Below are positions 9,301 to 17,487 of a DNA stretch of 27,246 nucleotides, piece after piece. The DNA is from Strigomonas culicis (taxonomy: Eukaryota > Euglenozoa > Kinetoplastea > Trypanosomatida > Trypanosomatidae): the NCBI GenBank assembly GCA_000482145.1, contig AUXH01000218.1, forward strand, positions 1 to 27,246, given 5' to 3'. Position numbers and translations under genes: made by a program. Position 1 is the first letter of the stretch. Every line of letters begins with the position of its first letter. A model generated the notes under the pieces. That model was not told the DNA's origin. It saw only the letters and a list, made by a program, of their open reading frames with translations, and searched no databases.

Positions 9301-11392
9301 ATCGCGGCGCTGAGGTCGTACGGCGCCGTCAGCGCGGCCGCCGCCGCGGGCGACGGCGTCGCCGCGGGGGTGGCGGTGGCGGTGGCGGCTGCCGCGGCCC
9401 CGTCGCCCTTTCTGCGCGCGGCGGCGAGCGCCACATCCTGTTGTTCGTAGAGGTGCGACGTGCCGGTGTGCTTGAGGAAGTACGGGATCGTCGTGTTCGT
9501 CAGCGCGCGCGGCGCCGGCGGCAGCGGCGGCGGCGTCGCGCCGACCGCCGCGCCGCGGCTCTGCAGCTTCGCGGTGCGGATGAAGTAGTTCGCGCTGCGC
9601 TGCGCCTCCTCCGTCACCTCGCTGCCGATGCCGGCGCTCTCCGCGTCGTCGTCGCTCACGAGCGCGACGCGGTTGCTGGTGTGCCCTTGCCCGCACCGGC
9701 CGCCTTGTGGCCCGCGCCCTTCCAGTCCGAGCGCTGGAAGACGTCCTGCATCATGGCCAGAACCTCCGGGCTCATGTCGTACGGGCCCTTCGACGGGAAG
9801 GCGGCGTTGAAGGCACTCGCGTTCATCCCTACCGCCGCTGTCGCCGCGTGCGGCGCGGCCGTCGCGTTCGCGGCAGGCGGGGTGCCCGCTGCGGTGTAGT
9901 CCTCCCCCATCTTGCCGAGGCTCCGCAGAATGCGGCGGAAGTCGTCGAAGGGGGAGAGGCTGCCGCCAGCGCCGCCGGACGGCTCCAGCATCTGGGCGCG
10001 CAGCGCGTCCTCCATGCCAGCCGCCGTCGCCGCCGCGCGCATCGCCGCCGCCGTCGCGTCCACCGGCGCGCCGTCGCCGCTCTTGCCGTCCGCGGCGGTC
10101 GCCGCGGCCGCGACGGCGGTGCTGAACGCCTCGAGCCGCTCCAGCGTTAGGCCGCCGGCGGCGGCGGCGGGGCCGCCGTAGGGGTCCGGGGAGGAGAGGA
10201 AGCTGAGGCAGTCGCGCATCGTGCTGTTCGCGCCCGCGGCCGCCTCGTGCGGCGCGCCCTGCTCCTTCAGCTGCCGCCGCAGCGCGTGGAGGGAGAGAAT
10301 GTTGAACATGTTCGTCGTCAGCGGGTTGCGCAGCACGTCGTCCGAGGGCAGCGCGCCCGGCAGGCTCCACCCCGCGGGCTCCCCGGCGGGCTCCGCCCTC
10401 GCCTTGTCAGCCGGCGGCAGCGCCGGCGACTCCGCGGCACGCCGTGAGGAGGAGCCGGCGTCCGCCGCGCCCTCACTCGCGGGCGAGGCCGCGGCGGCCC
10501 GCGGCGGCAGGAGGTCGGGGAAGGGCGTGAGGCCGGACAGCAGGTTGCCGCCGCCCGCCTTCGCGGTCGCGGCCGGCGCGTGGCCCGACATGATCTCCGA
10601 CAGTCGGAAGAAGATGTCCACCATGCGATCCATGCCGTCGCCCTCCTCCTCGCCGTCCCCGCCGTCGCCGCCGGCCGGCTGCCGCCGCTTCCGCGGGCCG
10701 GGCGGCGGCGGCGCCTCGTGGCGCTGCCGCTTCTGCGCGACAACGGCCTCGTCCTCCTCGGCCTCCTCGCCATCGGCGTCGCTGCCGTCGCCGTCCTCCG
10801 CCTCGGGCGGCGCGGGCGGCGGCGCGGTGCGGCGGTTCATCAGAGTGCGGATGGTATCCATGAAGGACTCCGCCTTGGGCCTGGCGCCGCCGCCCGCGAC
10901 CGCGCGCGGCGCGGCCTCGCCCTCCTCCTCGCCGTCCCGCTGCGACGCGGTGGCGTGCTTCCCCGACCGGGGCGGCGGCGCGGCGGCGGGCGTCGCGCTG
11001 CCGCTCTTCTTGGCCGCGCCGGGGCTCGCGTGCGCCGCGTCCCGCGCGGCCTGCTTCAGCAGAAGGCTCTGGCGCCGCGCGGTGCGGGCAGCCTCCATGC
11101 TGGCCATCGTCGGCAGGTCCGTGTCGACCGCCGGCGCGGCGGCGAGCGCGGGGCGCAGCGCCTCCATCGCGCCCAGCACCACCTCCGCGCGCATGAAGTC
11201 CGTCAGCTCCGGGTACTGCGCCGCCGCCGCCGCCGCCGCCGCCATGCAGCGGTAGTGCACATCGTCCAGCTCGTGCCGGTGGCCGAGCGCGGGCCCGCTT
11301 TTGGCCGCCGCGGGAGTCTCCTTCTTGGTGGCGTTGTTATTATTATTATTATTAGCGGTAGTAGTGGTGGATTGGCCTTTCTTCGGTGGCAT
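4693..11392 (-). CDS. giant low-complexity coiled-coil protein, interrupted by two frameshifts
   Basis: I do not recognise this protein. It would have about 2,230 residues. The frame from the ATG at 11392 (MPPKKGQ) runs to a stop at 9656. From about 9685 the coding sense continues in the next frame, and near 4970 it moves again to a frame ending at 4693 (NAWGTK then stop). Both breaks behave like one missing G. Visible parts, N to C: Ala/Pro-rich acidic sequence with a KRR cluster; an apparently folded, mostly helical region (DNA about 8100-9650); a beta-rich stretch (about 7800-8060); a Lys/Gln cluster KKQKKKKQQQ; a long charged coiled coil (about 6750-7330); and a tail of polyQ, polyN, Ser/Pro and Gly with RG/RGG motifs. 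The upstream GTG at 11404 was rejected because the ATG has better context. A protein of mRNP granules or another condensate is plausible by composition only. No catalytic motif is seen. Confidence 0.75.
4960..4990 (-). other. frameshift 2 in the giant gene (G7 run)
   Basis: After a poly-Gly stretch the long frame turns into atypical Ile/Val/Thr-rich sequence. The neighbouring frame instead reads GGRGRGGSGGGNAGRY, then Asn-rich and Gly-rich sequence to NAWGTK and a stop at 4693, matching the style of the preceding protein. The C-run at 4967-4973 (G7 on the coding strand) lacks one base. Confidence 0.75.
5481..5516 (-). repeat. polyQ tract 1 of the giant protein (12 Gln)
   Basis: Twelve consecutive Gln codons with CAG and CAA mixed, which argues against simple recent triplet expansion. 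Confidence 0.9.
6012..6032 (-). repeat. polyQ tract 2 of the giant protein (7 Gln)
   Basis: Seven Gln codons, mostly CAG, next to a polyN stretch encoded at about 6050-6090. Confidence 0.85.
6348..6380 (-). repeat. polyQ tract 3 of the giant protein (11 Gln)
   Basis: Eleven Gln codons, CAG and CAA mixed, following an NPF tripeptide in the protein. Confidence 0.85.
9680..9700 (-). other. frameshift 1 in the giant gene (missing base near a GGG run)
   Basis: The upstream frame reads AGKGTPATASRS then stop at 9656. The downstream frame reads HTSNRVALVSDDDAESAG and continues for over 1,500 residues. One extra G in the run at 9684-9686 would join them without loss. The junction has no canonical slippery heptamer. 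Confidence 0.7.
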
Positions 11393-13121
11393 AATGTTCC
11401 ACACGGAGTTTTCTTTTCTTACGTTTTCTTATTTAAAAAAAAAACAAGATAGGAGATAGTTGCTAAACCGTACTTCCTCAACGGTACGCTACTTACACTT
11501 AGTGTGTGTGTGTGTTTTTTTCAGTCGCGTCGAAAAGGAAAAAAAAAAGAACAGCAACAACAACAACAACAACAAATCGCTGTATCACGAAGAATGCTCC
11601 GATGAATTTTTATACTTTTATTATTATTATGTCTTTCTTTCCTTCACAAAATAAAATGAAAACTGTATACTTAGAACTATTCAGAACGAAAAAAAAAATG
11701 TAAACTAAACAAAAAAAAAAATACTAGGGCAAAGCTTGAAAACTGAGATCAAAAAAAAAAACTGTAATACTTCACTTTTTTTTTCTTGATAGCGAGAAGA
11801 AGAAATAATTAAAAAAAAGAATTTGAGAGAAAGAAGAAGCGTGTATGGATAAAGAATCTATTATGCAAAACACAGACAAAAAAGAGAGATAAGTGGCGCG
11901 CACAATTAACAGAACAGAAAAGAAACTAGAAAAAACAAGTAAATGAATAAATGTCTTTTCTGTTTCAAAGGTATATTTTTTTTTTCGCTTAGACAAAAAA
12001 AATGAAAATTCTTATTTTATAGTTATAACCTTATTTAAAAAAAAAAACGAAAAAAATATTCGAGAGAAAAAAAAAGTGGAAGGGGGAAGAAAAAAGAATC
12101 ATATAGATATTAATATATAGATAGATATATATTACGGTTCATGAGTTTTTGGCTGTTAGGTACTATCATGATGATTTATTATCTTTTTCTTTTTTTCGAG
12201 GTAATGCTACTCCTCTTTCTTGCTTTTCTTTTCCTTTTTTCTTTTGCCATGGACTTTTTTATGAGTGGTCATCCTTCTTTATTCTGATCATTTTATTTCA
12301 TCTTCATTTTTTCATTATTCTTTCTTTCTTTCTAAAGAGAAATGAAAAGGGAAAAGGAAAGAAAAAAGAGATAACAAAGAGAAAGAGAAGGGAAAGATCG
12401 TTCGGCCTTGTCGTAGGTAAAAAAAAAAAAGAGAAAAAGAATAGAAGTCAAAAAAAGAAGTAGTTCACGGTGCGAAAAGAGGGATTAAAAAAAAAGTTTG
12501 CTTCTTGTCTCGCGAGTGTATTCATGCTGGTTTACTTCTGTTTGATAAATATAAATAGTCGTAGAGCAAAGAGAAACTGAATAAACAAAAAGGTAAAGTG
12601 ATTTGTTGTTTTTTTTACGTTTTTTCTAATATTTTTTTGTTTGTTTGTTTTTTTGGTAATTGTTTATTCTATTTTTGGTTTTCATTCTTTATTTTTAAGG
12701 ATGTAAAAGAAAAAACAAGAAAAACAAAAAAAGCATATAATACAATATCGCTAAAAACACTTCTTGTTCTTCTCTTTTCATAAATATTTCTTCCTTTTCT
12801 CTCTTTTTTCACAGGTTTTTTGTTTCTGTTCTGTTTTGACATCATATAGCAATCAACTAAGAAAAAAAAAAAGTAAACATCAAAAGGATGCTGGAACTGG
12901 TTTTCAAAAGGAAAGAAAAAAAAAGGTATTCTCTCTTCCATTATTCCTTTTTTTCCCCCTTCTTTAATCCTCAGTCATCATGATCCATGTGCCTCTCCAA
13001 ATCCTACTTTTATTTTAGTTTCATGTGTAAGTCTCTTACTACTTGTCTGAGCGTATATATTTGTGGTATTGTTGTTGTCTTATTATTATTAATGATCTGC
13101 TGCTGTCGCCGGACGCTTTCC
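11393..13121 (-). other. 1.7 kb intergenic region with strong purine/pyrimidine asymmetry
   Basis: It holds the 3' UTR of the upstream RGG protein gene and the 5' UTR of the giant gene. It is AT-rich with many A7-A11 and T7-T9 runs. The plus strand is T/C-rich over about 12170-12335 and switches sharply to A/G-rich over about 12336-12500. ORFs inside (for example 12149-12463 plus, 12669-12941 minus) are low-complexity Phe/Lys/Ser sequences. No tRNA box pair or other RNA gene was recognised. Confidence 0.6.
11498..11552 (-). promoter_or_regulatory. probable spliced-leader acceptor for the giant gene
   Basis: The minus strand has a tract of ten T followed by CC and TTTT (about 11534-11550), then a CA repeat ending CACTAAG with the AG at 11499-11498, about 105 nt before the ATG. 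The exact site is uncertain. Confidence 0.45.
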
Positions 13122-14750
13122 TTACCACGTGCTCTTATAGTTGTTGGCGTTGCTGTTCATGCCGTAGCCGCCGCCGCGGTTGCCGCTGCTCATGTCCTGG
13201 AACGTGAAGCCGCTGCCATCGTTCTGCTGCATCAGCATCTGCTGCTGCTGCTGCGGTCCGCGGTTACCACTGCCGACGCCGCCCACGCCGCGCATCATGC
13301 CGGGGAAGTTGTTGTTGTTGTTGCCGACGCCGTAGCCGCCGCCGCGACCGCCCCGCATGTTCATCATCATGTTGTTCGCGCTGTTGTTACGCGGCACGAA
13401 GCCACCGGTGTTGTTGTTACCGTTGTTGTTCATGGTGTAGTTGTTGCCACCATTGCCGCCGCGCTGTCCGAAGCCGCCGCTGCCGTTGTAGCCGCCCACA
13501 CCCTCGTAGTCCATCCCGGCATTGTTATAGCCCGCGTTGTTCCACCCACCGCGCTGCGCCTGTGCCTCCATCTGCCAGTCCATCCCGTTGTTGTTGTTGT
13601 TGTTGTACGCGTTGTACCCGCGCTGCTGCTGCTGCTGGTGCTGTTGCTGCGGCGGCGCCTGCTGCGGCGGCGTGGCCTGCGCGCTAGGGGTGCCGCGGGA
13701 GGATGAAGCCGCCTGCGCGGCCGCCGCCTGCTCGCGCTGGCGCTCGAACTGCTGCCGCTCCTGCACCAGCTGCTGCCGCTCCTGCGCCAGCTGCTGGCGC
13801 TCCTGGGTGACCTGCTGGCGCTCCTTCGCCAGGTGCTGCTGATGCATCTCGAACTCGACCGTGCGGCTGCGGAGGTCCTCCTCGCGGCCCTTGAAGAACT
13901 CTTCGTTCGCGCGGCGCTCGTTCTCCAGCTGTACACGCTGCTGCTGCAGCTCCGCGAGGGCGCTGGCGAGCGTCGCGCCGGCCTCGGGGCGCTTGAACAC
14001 GATCTGCTTCAGCGTGGCCTGCTGCAGTACCTCAGGGGGGTAGAGCACCGCGCAGCTCTCCTGCGTCAGCGGCTGCGGCTGGTGGAACTGGAAATTGATC
14101 TCCTCGTCCGTCGCCCAGCTGAACTGAGTCGCATCGGCGATGACTATCTTCGCGGGCGCCGCCTGCGGCAGCACCGCCGCCGCGAGCGCGGCCTCCCGCT
14201 GCTTCCGCTGCTCCGCCTCCGCGGCGGTGGCGGCAGCGGCCTCGGCCGCCGCCTGTGCCTCCGCTTCGGCCTGTGCCTGCGCGCGCGCGGCGGCCTCCGC
14301 GACCTCGGCTGCCTGGACGCGGGCCGCCTCCTCCTCCTCCGCCCGCTTCGCCTCCGCCGCCGCCGCAGCAGCAGCAGCCTCCTCCGCCTGGCGCTGCGCC
14401 GCCGCCGCCGCCGCCGCCGCGGCCTCCTCCTGCTGGCGCTTCTCCGCCTCGGCGGCTGCCGCAGCCGCGGCCGCGGCCGCGGCCGCACCATCGTCCTTCT
14501 TCGGGGACGGTGCTCCGCCCTTGGAGCGGCGCAGGGCCTCCGCGAAGCTCATGCCAGCCGGAGGCGCCTCGCCGCTCTTCTCGATGCTCGTCTTGATGAC
14601 AGGGCCCTTCGCCGCCTCCGCGGCGGCCACCGGCGCGGTGGTGGCGGCCGGCACGGCGCTCTTCTTGCCGGCGGCGCCGTTCGCGGCGGGCGCGGCCGCC
14701 TTCTTGGCGGGTGCGGCACCGTTCGTCGCTGCAACAGTCTTAGGAGGCAT
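13122..14750 (-). CDS. Ala-rich coiled-coil protein with Asn/Gly-rich RGG tail, unknown function
   Basis: The product has 542 residues and is not a family I can name. Layout: a basic Lys/Ala/Pro N-terminus starting MPPK; a short conserved-looking motif MSFAEALRR (67-75); an Ala/Glu/Lys/Gln-rich helix (about 88-195); a compact non-repetitive block (about 200-260, including FSWATDEEINF); a second coiled coil (about 262-342) with heptads of the form ERQQLxQ; and a Gln/Asn/Gly/Met-rich tail with GGRGGG and NRGGG motifs ending YKSTW. The ATG at 14750 follows an excellent splice acceptor. Composition resembles RNA-granule or translation-associated scaffold proteins of trypanosomes, but no RNA-binding fold (RRM, CCCH, PUF) is visible. 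It neighbours the giant protein, which has a similar plan. Confidence 0.85.
   Translation of the reverse strand: MPPKTVAATNGAAPAKKAAAPAANGAAGKKSAVPAATTAPVAAAEAAKGPVIKTSIEKSGEAPPAGMSFAEALRRSKGGAPSPKKDDGAAAAAAAAAAAAEAEKRQQEEAAAAAAAAAQRQAEEAAAAAAAAEAKRAEEEEAARVQAAEVAEAAARAQAQAEAEAQAAAEAAAATAAEAEQRKQREAALAAAVLPQAAPAKIVIADATQFSWATDEEINFQFHQPQPLTQESCAVLYPPEVLQQATLKQIVFKRPEAGATLASALAELQQQRVQLENERRANEEFFKGREEDLRSRTVEFEMHQQHLAKERQQVTQERQQLAQERQQLVQERQQFERQREQAAAAQAASSSRGTPSAQATPPQQAPPQQQHQQQQQRGYNAYNNNNNNGMDWQMEAQAQRGGWNNAGYNNAGMDYEGVGGYNGSGGFGQRGGNGGNNYTMNNNGNNNTGGFVPRNNSANNMMMNMRGGRGGGYGVGNNNNNFPGMMRGVGGVGSGNRGPQQQQQMLMQQNDGSGFTFQDMSSGNRGGGYGMNSNANNYKSTW
13749..13823 (-). repeat. 21-nt repeat encoding ERQQLxQ heptads
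   Basis: About three and a half imperfect copies of a 21-nt unit encode heptads ERQQVTQ, ERQQLAQ, ERQQLVQ and a partial ERQQF. This is a coiled coil made by tandem duplication of exactly one heptad. Confidence 0.85.
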
Positions 14751-15564
14751 GAGGAATCGGTGTGATTGGGGAGTAGTAAATAGAAAAGTTTATTTATTAT
14801 TCAAATGCGTGCTTTTTGTTTTTAGAGGATCTGAATACAGATGCTTTTTTGGGGGGATTTATTAAGGGTCTGAAAAAAAATTATGAAAAAAAAAATTAAT
14901 TCTTATTAAATTGAACAACAAATACAAACAAACAATAATACTATGTTATATAGTCACCACAACGAAGAACAGAACAAGAAACACAAATTAAGAGAAGAAA
15001 AAAGAGCTGAAAAGAAAAGAAAAGAAGAACTTTCGCGATTGTAAACTCTTTATACACGGAACACAAAAATAAAAAGGGTGAGAATTTTAAAAAAAAAAAG
15101 AAGAGAGAGAGAGAGAGAAAGAGGAGTACAGAAACAAAGAATGAAGAAAAAGAAGAACGAGGCAGAACGGATCAGTCTACAAATGTCATATCCACTGAAA
15201 GAATGACAGATAGAAGAGCTATGAGTAGGGTAACCCCAGAAGCTCTGCAGAGAGAGGAAAACATCGATGAGGCAGATAACAGATAGAGAGGTAACAACAC
15301 CAAATATATATATATAAAAAAAAAGTGTACGTGGTATAATTATGTAGAGGGAAATAATAACAAAAAAATGCAAAGCAAAGCAAAGAGTAATACAATTCCA
15401 AAGCGAAAAAAAAACTTCTGTACAAAAAAAAATGAAAAAACAGAAAGCAATGCTACATGTTATTTCTTTTTCCTTTGATGATTTTTTTTTTCACTGCTAT
15501 ATAAAATACAAGTTCTTGTTTTGTTTATTTGTTTATTTCGTTGGTTAGTTGGTTGGTTGTATCT
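14751..15564 (-). other. intergenic region between Serinc and RGG protein genes
   Basis: AT-rich 814 nt stretch: 3' UTR of the Serinc gene and 5' UTR of the RGG gene. It has a GA repeat at about 15101-15123 (CT on the coding strand). Minus ORFs at 15050-15373 and 15219-15425 are Phe/Ser/Tyr-rich translations of UTR with no recognisable domain. Confidence 0.6.
14870..14900 (-). promoter_or_regulatory. spliced-leader acceptor for the RGG protein gene
   Basis: The minus strand has two T-runs separated by CATAA and then CAG, with the AG at 14871-14870. It lies about 120 nt before the ATG at 14750. This is a strong trypanosomatid-type acceptor. Confidence 0.6.
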
Positions 15565-16824
15565 CTAGAAGAAGTCTGTGTCAAGGTCGTAGTCGGCTTG
15601 AAAGCCGTAGTCCCGATCCTTGCAGCACGTGTACGGCGCCAGCAGCGTCCAAAAGTACATCACGATCGCGAGCCATACACTCACCTGCCGCACCCAGAAG
15701 GCGATCGCGATGCTCTCCGTCTGCGTCCCAGTGCCCTTCCCGCTGACATGCCAGTTCGTCGCGAGCATGGCAAGATACATGCTGCCGAGCATCATGACGA
15801 AGTAAAAGAACATGTAATGCGAGAGGTGCCCCGAGCGGTCCGCGTCCTCCTCGTTACCGTCGTCATCGCGGCCAATCTGGAGGGCGGAGCTGTTGCCGCT
15901 GCTGCTCACGGTCGCGTAGCCTAGCGTGAAGGCGGCTGTCAGGCTGCCCAGAATCAGTTGGCCGGTGCCGCTCGTGAAGTACGACATCCAGCTCGACGTG
16001 CCGGACGGCGCCTCCGTCGTCAGCCACGCGCCGCTCGCCGCTTGCGACTGGACGAGACGGTTGCAGCGGCCGTCCGTCGACGTGCGCAGCGTCATGCAAA
16101 TGATGGAGCTCGTGTACAGGAAGACGATGGCGCTGGGCACGACGGAGCCGAAGGGCACCCAGACGGACAGGATCGTGTACAGCAGCGCGGCGACGAGCAC
16201 GACGGTGATGCTGAAGGCGTTGTAGTTGCAGTCCCGCTCAGGCACATAGAGGTAGAAGGAGAGGATGTTCACCGCGATGCCGATGGTGAAGCTGCTGACG
16301 GCGATGATGAGGAGGTAGTACATCCACTTGGGGTTGTCGTCCGCGCGCTCGCCCCAGTCATCGCTCCACTGGTACGCGAAGTCGACGAGAAAGAGCACGT
16401 TCATGAGAAGGAAAAAGGCGCTCGCGAAGAGGCACACGTAGGCGTAGTAGGCGAAGAAGGCATTCGGAATTGTCAGCGTGAGCCCGAAGAGCAGCACCAG
16501 CAAGAAAGTCTTGATGGTGAAGAAGCCCTGCTGCAGCGCCGCGCGCGAGCGGCTCGCCACGCAGCATGTGAGGTCCGACACGGTCAGCCAGTGGATGAAG
16601 AAGAAGAGGAAGTACGCGAAGGAGAGCCGGTAGACCATCATCTCACCCGAGCAGTTCGTCATCACCACGTCGCAGCCCTTCTGCAACAGCTCAAACTTGC
16701 CGAAGAAGCTTGACATGGCCCCTCGGAACAGCAGCGTCGTCAGCAACCCGACAAACAGGTACGACGCATACTTGAGCCGCAGAATGAGGTCCGGCGAGAG
16801 CGCCTCACCGCCGTCGTCCGACAT
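15565..16824 (-). CDS. Serinc/TMS family multi-pass membrane protein
   Basis: The product has 419 residues, within the range normal for the family. It has about ten or eleven hydrophobic membrane segments. Family hallmarks are visible: IPNAFF at 119-124, LVDFAYQW at 146-153, and towards the C-terminus MLGSMYLAMLATNW and FWVRQVSVWLAIVMYFWTLLAP-type sequence. Serinc proteins are membrane carriers first proposed to incorporate serine into lipids and later found to act as lipid scramblases in animals; the role in protists is not settled. I chose the ATG at 16824 (MSDDGG) over one at 16881, because the longer N-terminus is UTR-like and the family start normally lies close to the first membrane helix. 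The C-terminus is acidic and aromatic (DLDTDFF). Confidence 0.93.
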   Translation of the reverse strand: MSDDGGEALSPDLILRLKYASYLFVGLLTTLLFRGAMSSFFGKFELLQKGCDVVMTNCSGEMMVYRLSFAYFLFFFIHWLTVSDLTCCVASRSRAALQQGFFTIKTFLLVLLFGLTLTIPNAFFAYYAYVCLFASAFFLLMNVLFLVDFAYQWSDDWGERADDNPKWMYYLLIIAVSSFTIGIAVNILSFYLYVPERDCNYNAFSITVVLVAALLYTILSVWVPFGSVVPSAIVFLYTSSIICMTLRTSTDGRCNRLVQSQAASGAWLTTEAPSGTSSWMSYFTSGTGQLILGSLTAAFTLGYATVSSSGNSSALQIGRDDDGNEEDADRSGHLSHYMFFYFVMMLGSMYLAMLATNWHVSGKGTGTQTESIAIAFWVRQVSVWLAIVMYFWTLLAPYTCCKDRDYGFQADYDLDTDFF

Positions 16825-16914
16825 GGCAGAGCGAAAGGGGTGGAGGGGGAGAGAAGTTATATGTGGGGTGCACGTATGCAAGTAGAGGATAAAAGCAAGA
16901 ATAAAAAGGAGGAA

Positions 16915-16957
16915 CTGGGGCGAAAACGGAGAGAACGAGAGAGAGAGAGAGAAAGCG
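16915..16957 (-). promoter_or_regulatory. spliced-leader acceptor for the Serinc gene
   Basis: A CT repeat on the minus strand (about 16933-16957) is followed by CGTTTTCGCCCCAG, with the AG at 16916-16915, giving a 5' UTR of about 90 nt. This also supports the start at 16824: the ATG at 16881 would leave only about 33 nt. Confidence 0.6.
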
Positions 16958-17293
16958 CATGTACATGTATATGATGTTGTAAGCTACGTTGACGAAAGAC
17001 GGTCTGGTCTTTACAAGTAAACTCCTCCAACACAGAATAAAACCGATTTCTTTTTTTTTTTTCGTTTTTGCATTGAAACAAGTAACGATTATATGTAGAA
17101 TAAACATAAATACATCTAAGAAAGAGAGAATAGAAAAGGAAAAAAACATTCCGCGCCTTAATACTTTTTGTTTCCTTTATTTTTCTTGCTGCTTCGCAAT
17201 TAACATTGTTTACATGACTTCTTATGGTTTACATGGTTATAGTAGCCTCATTACAACGATACACACGTCATAGCTTCGATTTTTTTTTCTGTT

Positions 17294-17321
17294 GGTGATG
17301 GTGGTGGTGATGGTGGTGGTG
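17294..17321 (-). repeat. GGTGAT/GGTGGT trinucleotide-like repeat
   Basis: Two near-identical 12-13 nt units of GTG/GAT on the plus strand (CAC/ATC on the transcript) in the 3' UTR of the EF-hand-like gene. Confidence 0.8.
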
Positions 17322-17487
17322 CTATTGTTTCATTTTCATATGTGTGAAAAGACAGCTTAATGGTAAAAAGAAAAAGAGTCTAATCCTAATAATACAACTA
17401 AACACACAAACAACAACGAATAATGAAAGAAAGAAGAAAAAAAACGAACCATGAGTACTGAAAAAGAAGAAGAAGAAACAGAAACAA

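Larger units (their letters stand above)
16825..17487 (-). other. intergenic region between EF-hand-like and Serinc genes
   Basis: A 663 nt AT-rich stretch. It contains the Serinc acceptor, a T-run at 17051-17062, and a GTG/GAT repeat at 17294-17321. No further gene is seen. Confidence 0.6.

Noticed and set aside
9656..9710. Programmed -1 ribosomal frameshift in the giant gene
   Set aside because: No X XXY YYZ slippery site is present at the overlap, and a second similar break exists at another G-run, so sequence error is simpler.
8661..9899. 412-codon plus-strand ORF inside the giant gene
   Set aside because: Arg/Val/Ala-rich shadow frame opposite sequence with convincing coding character on the minus strand.
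4693..11392. Two separate genes, one ending at 9656 and one starting downstream
   Set aside because: There is no spacer, no splice acceptor and no suitable ATG at the junction. The first ATG of the downstream frame falls well inside conserved-looking sequence.
11393..13121. tRNA or other RNA polymerase III gene in the long intergenic region
   Set aside because: I searched by eye for A-box and B-box pairs on both strands and found none with plausible spacing.
13720..14500. Coiled coil of the RGG protein as an SMC or kinesin-type protein
   Set aside because: No ATPase or motor motif is present, and the coil is low-complexity Ala/Glu or heptad duplication.
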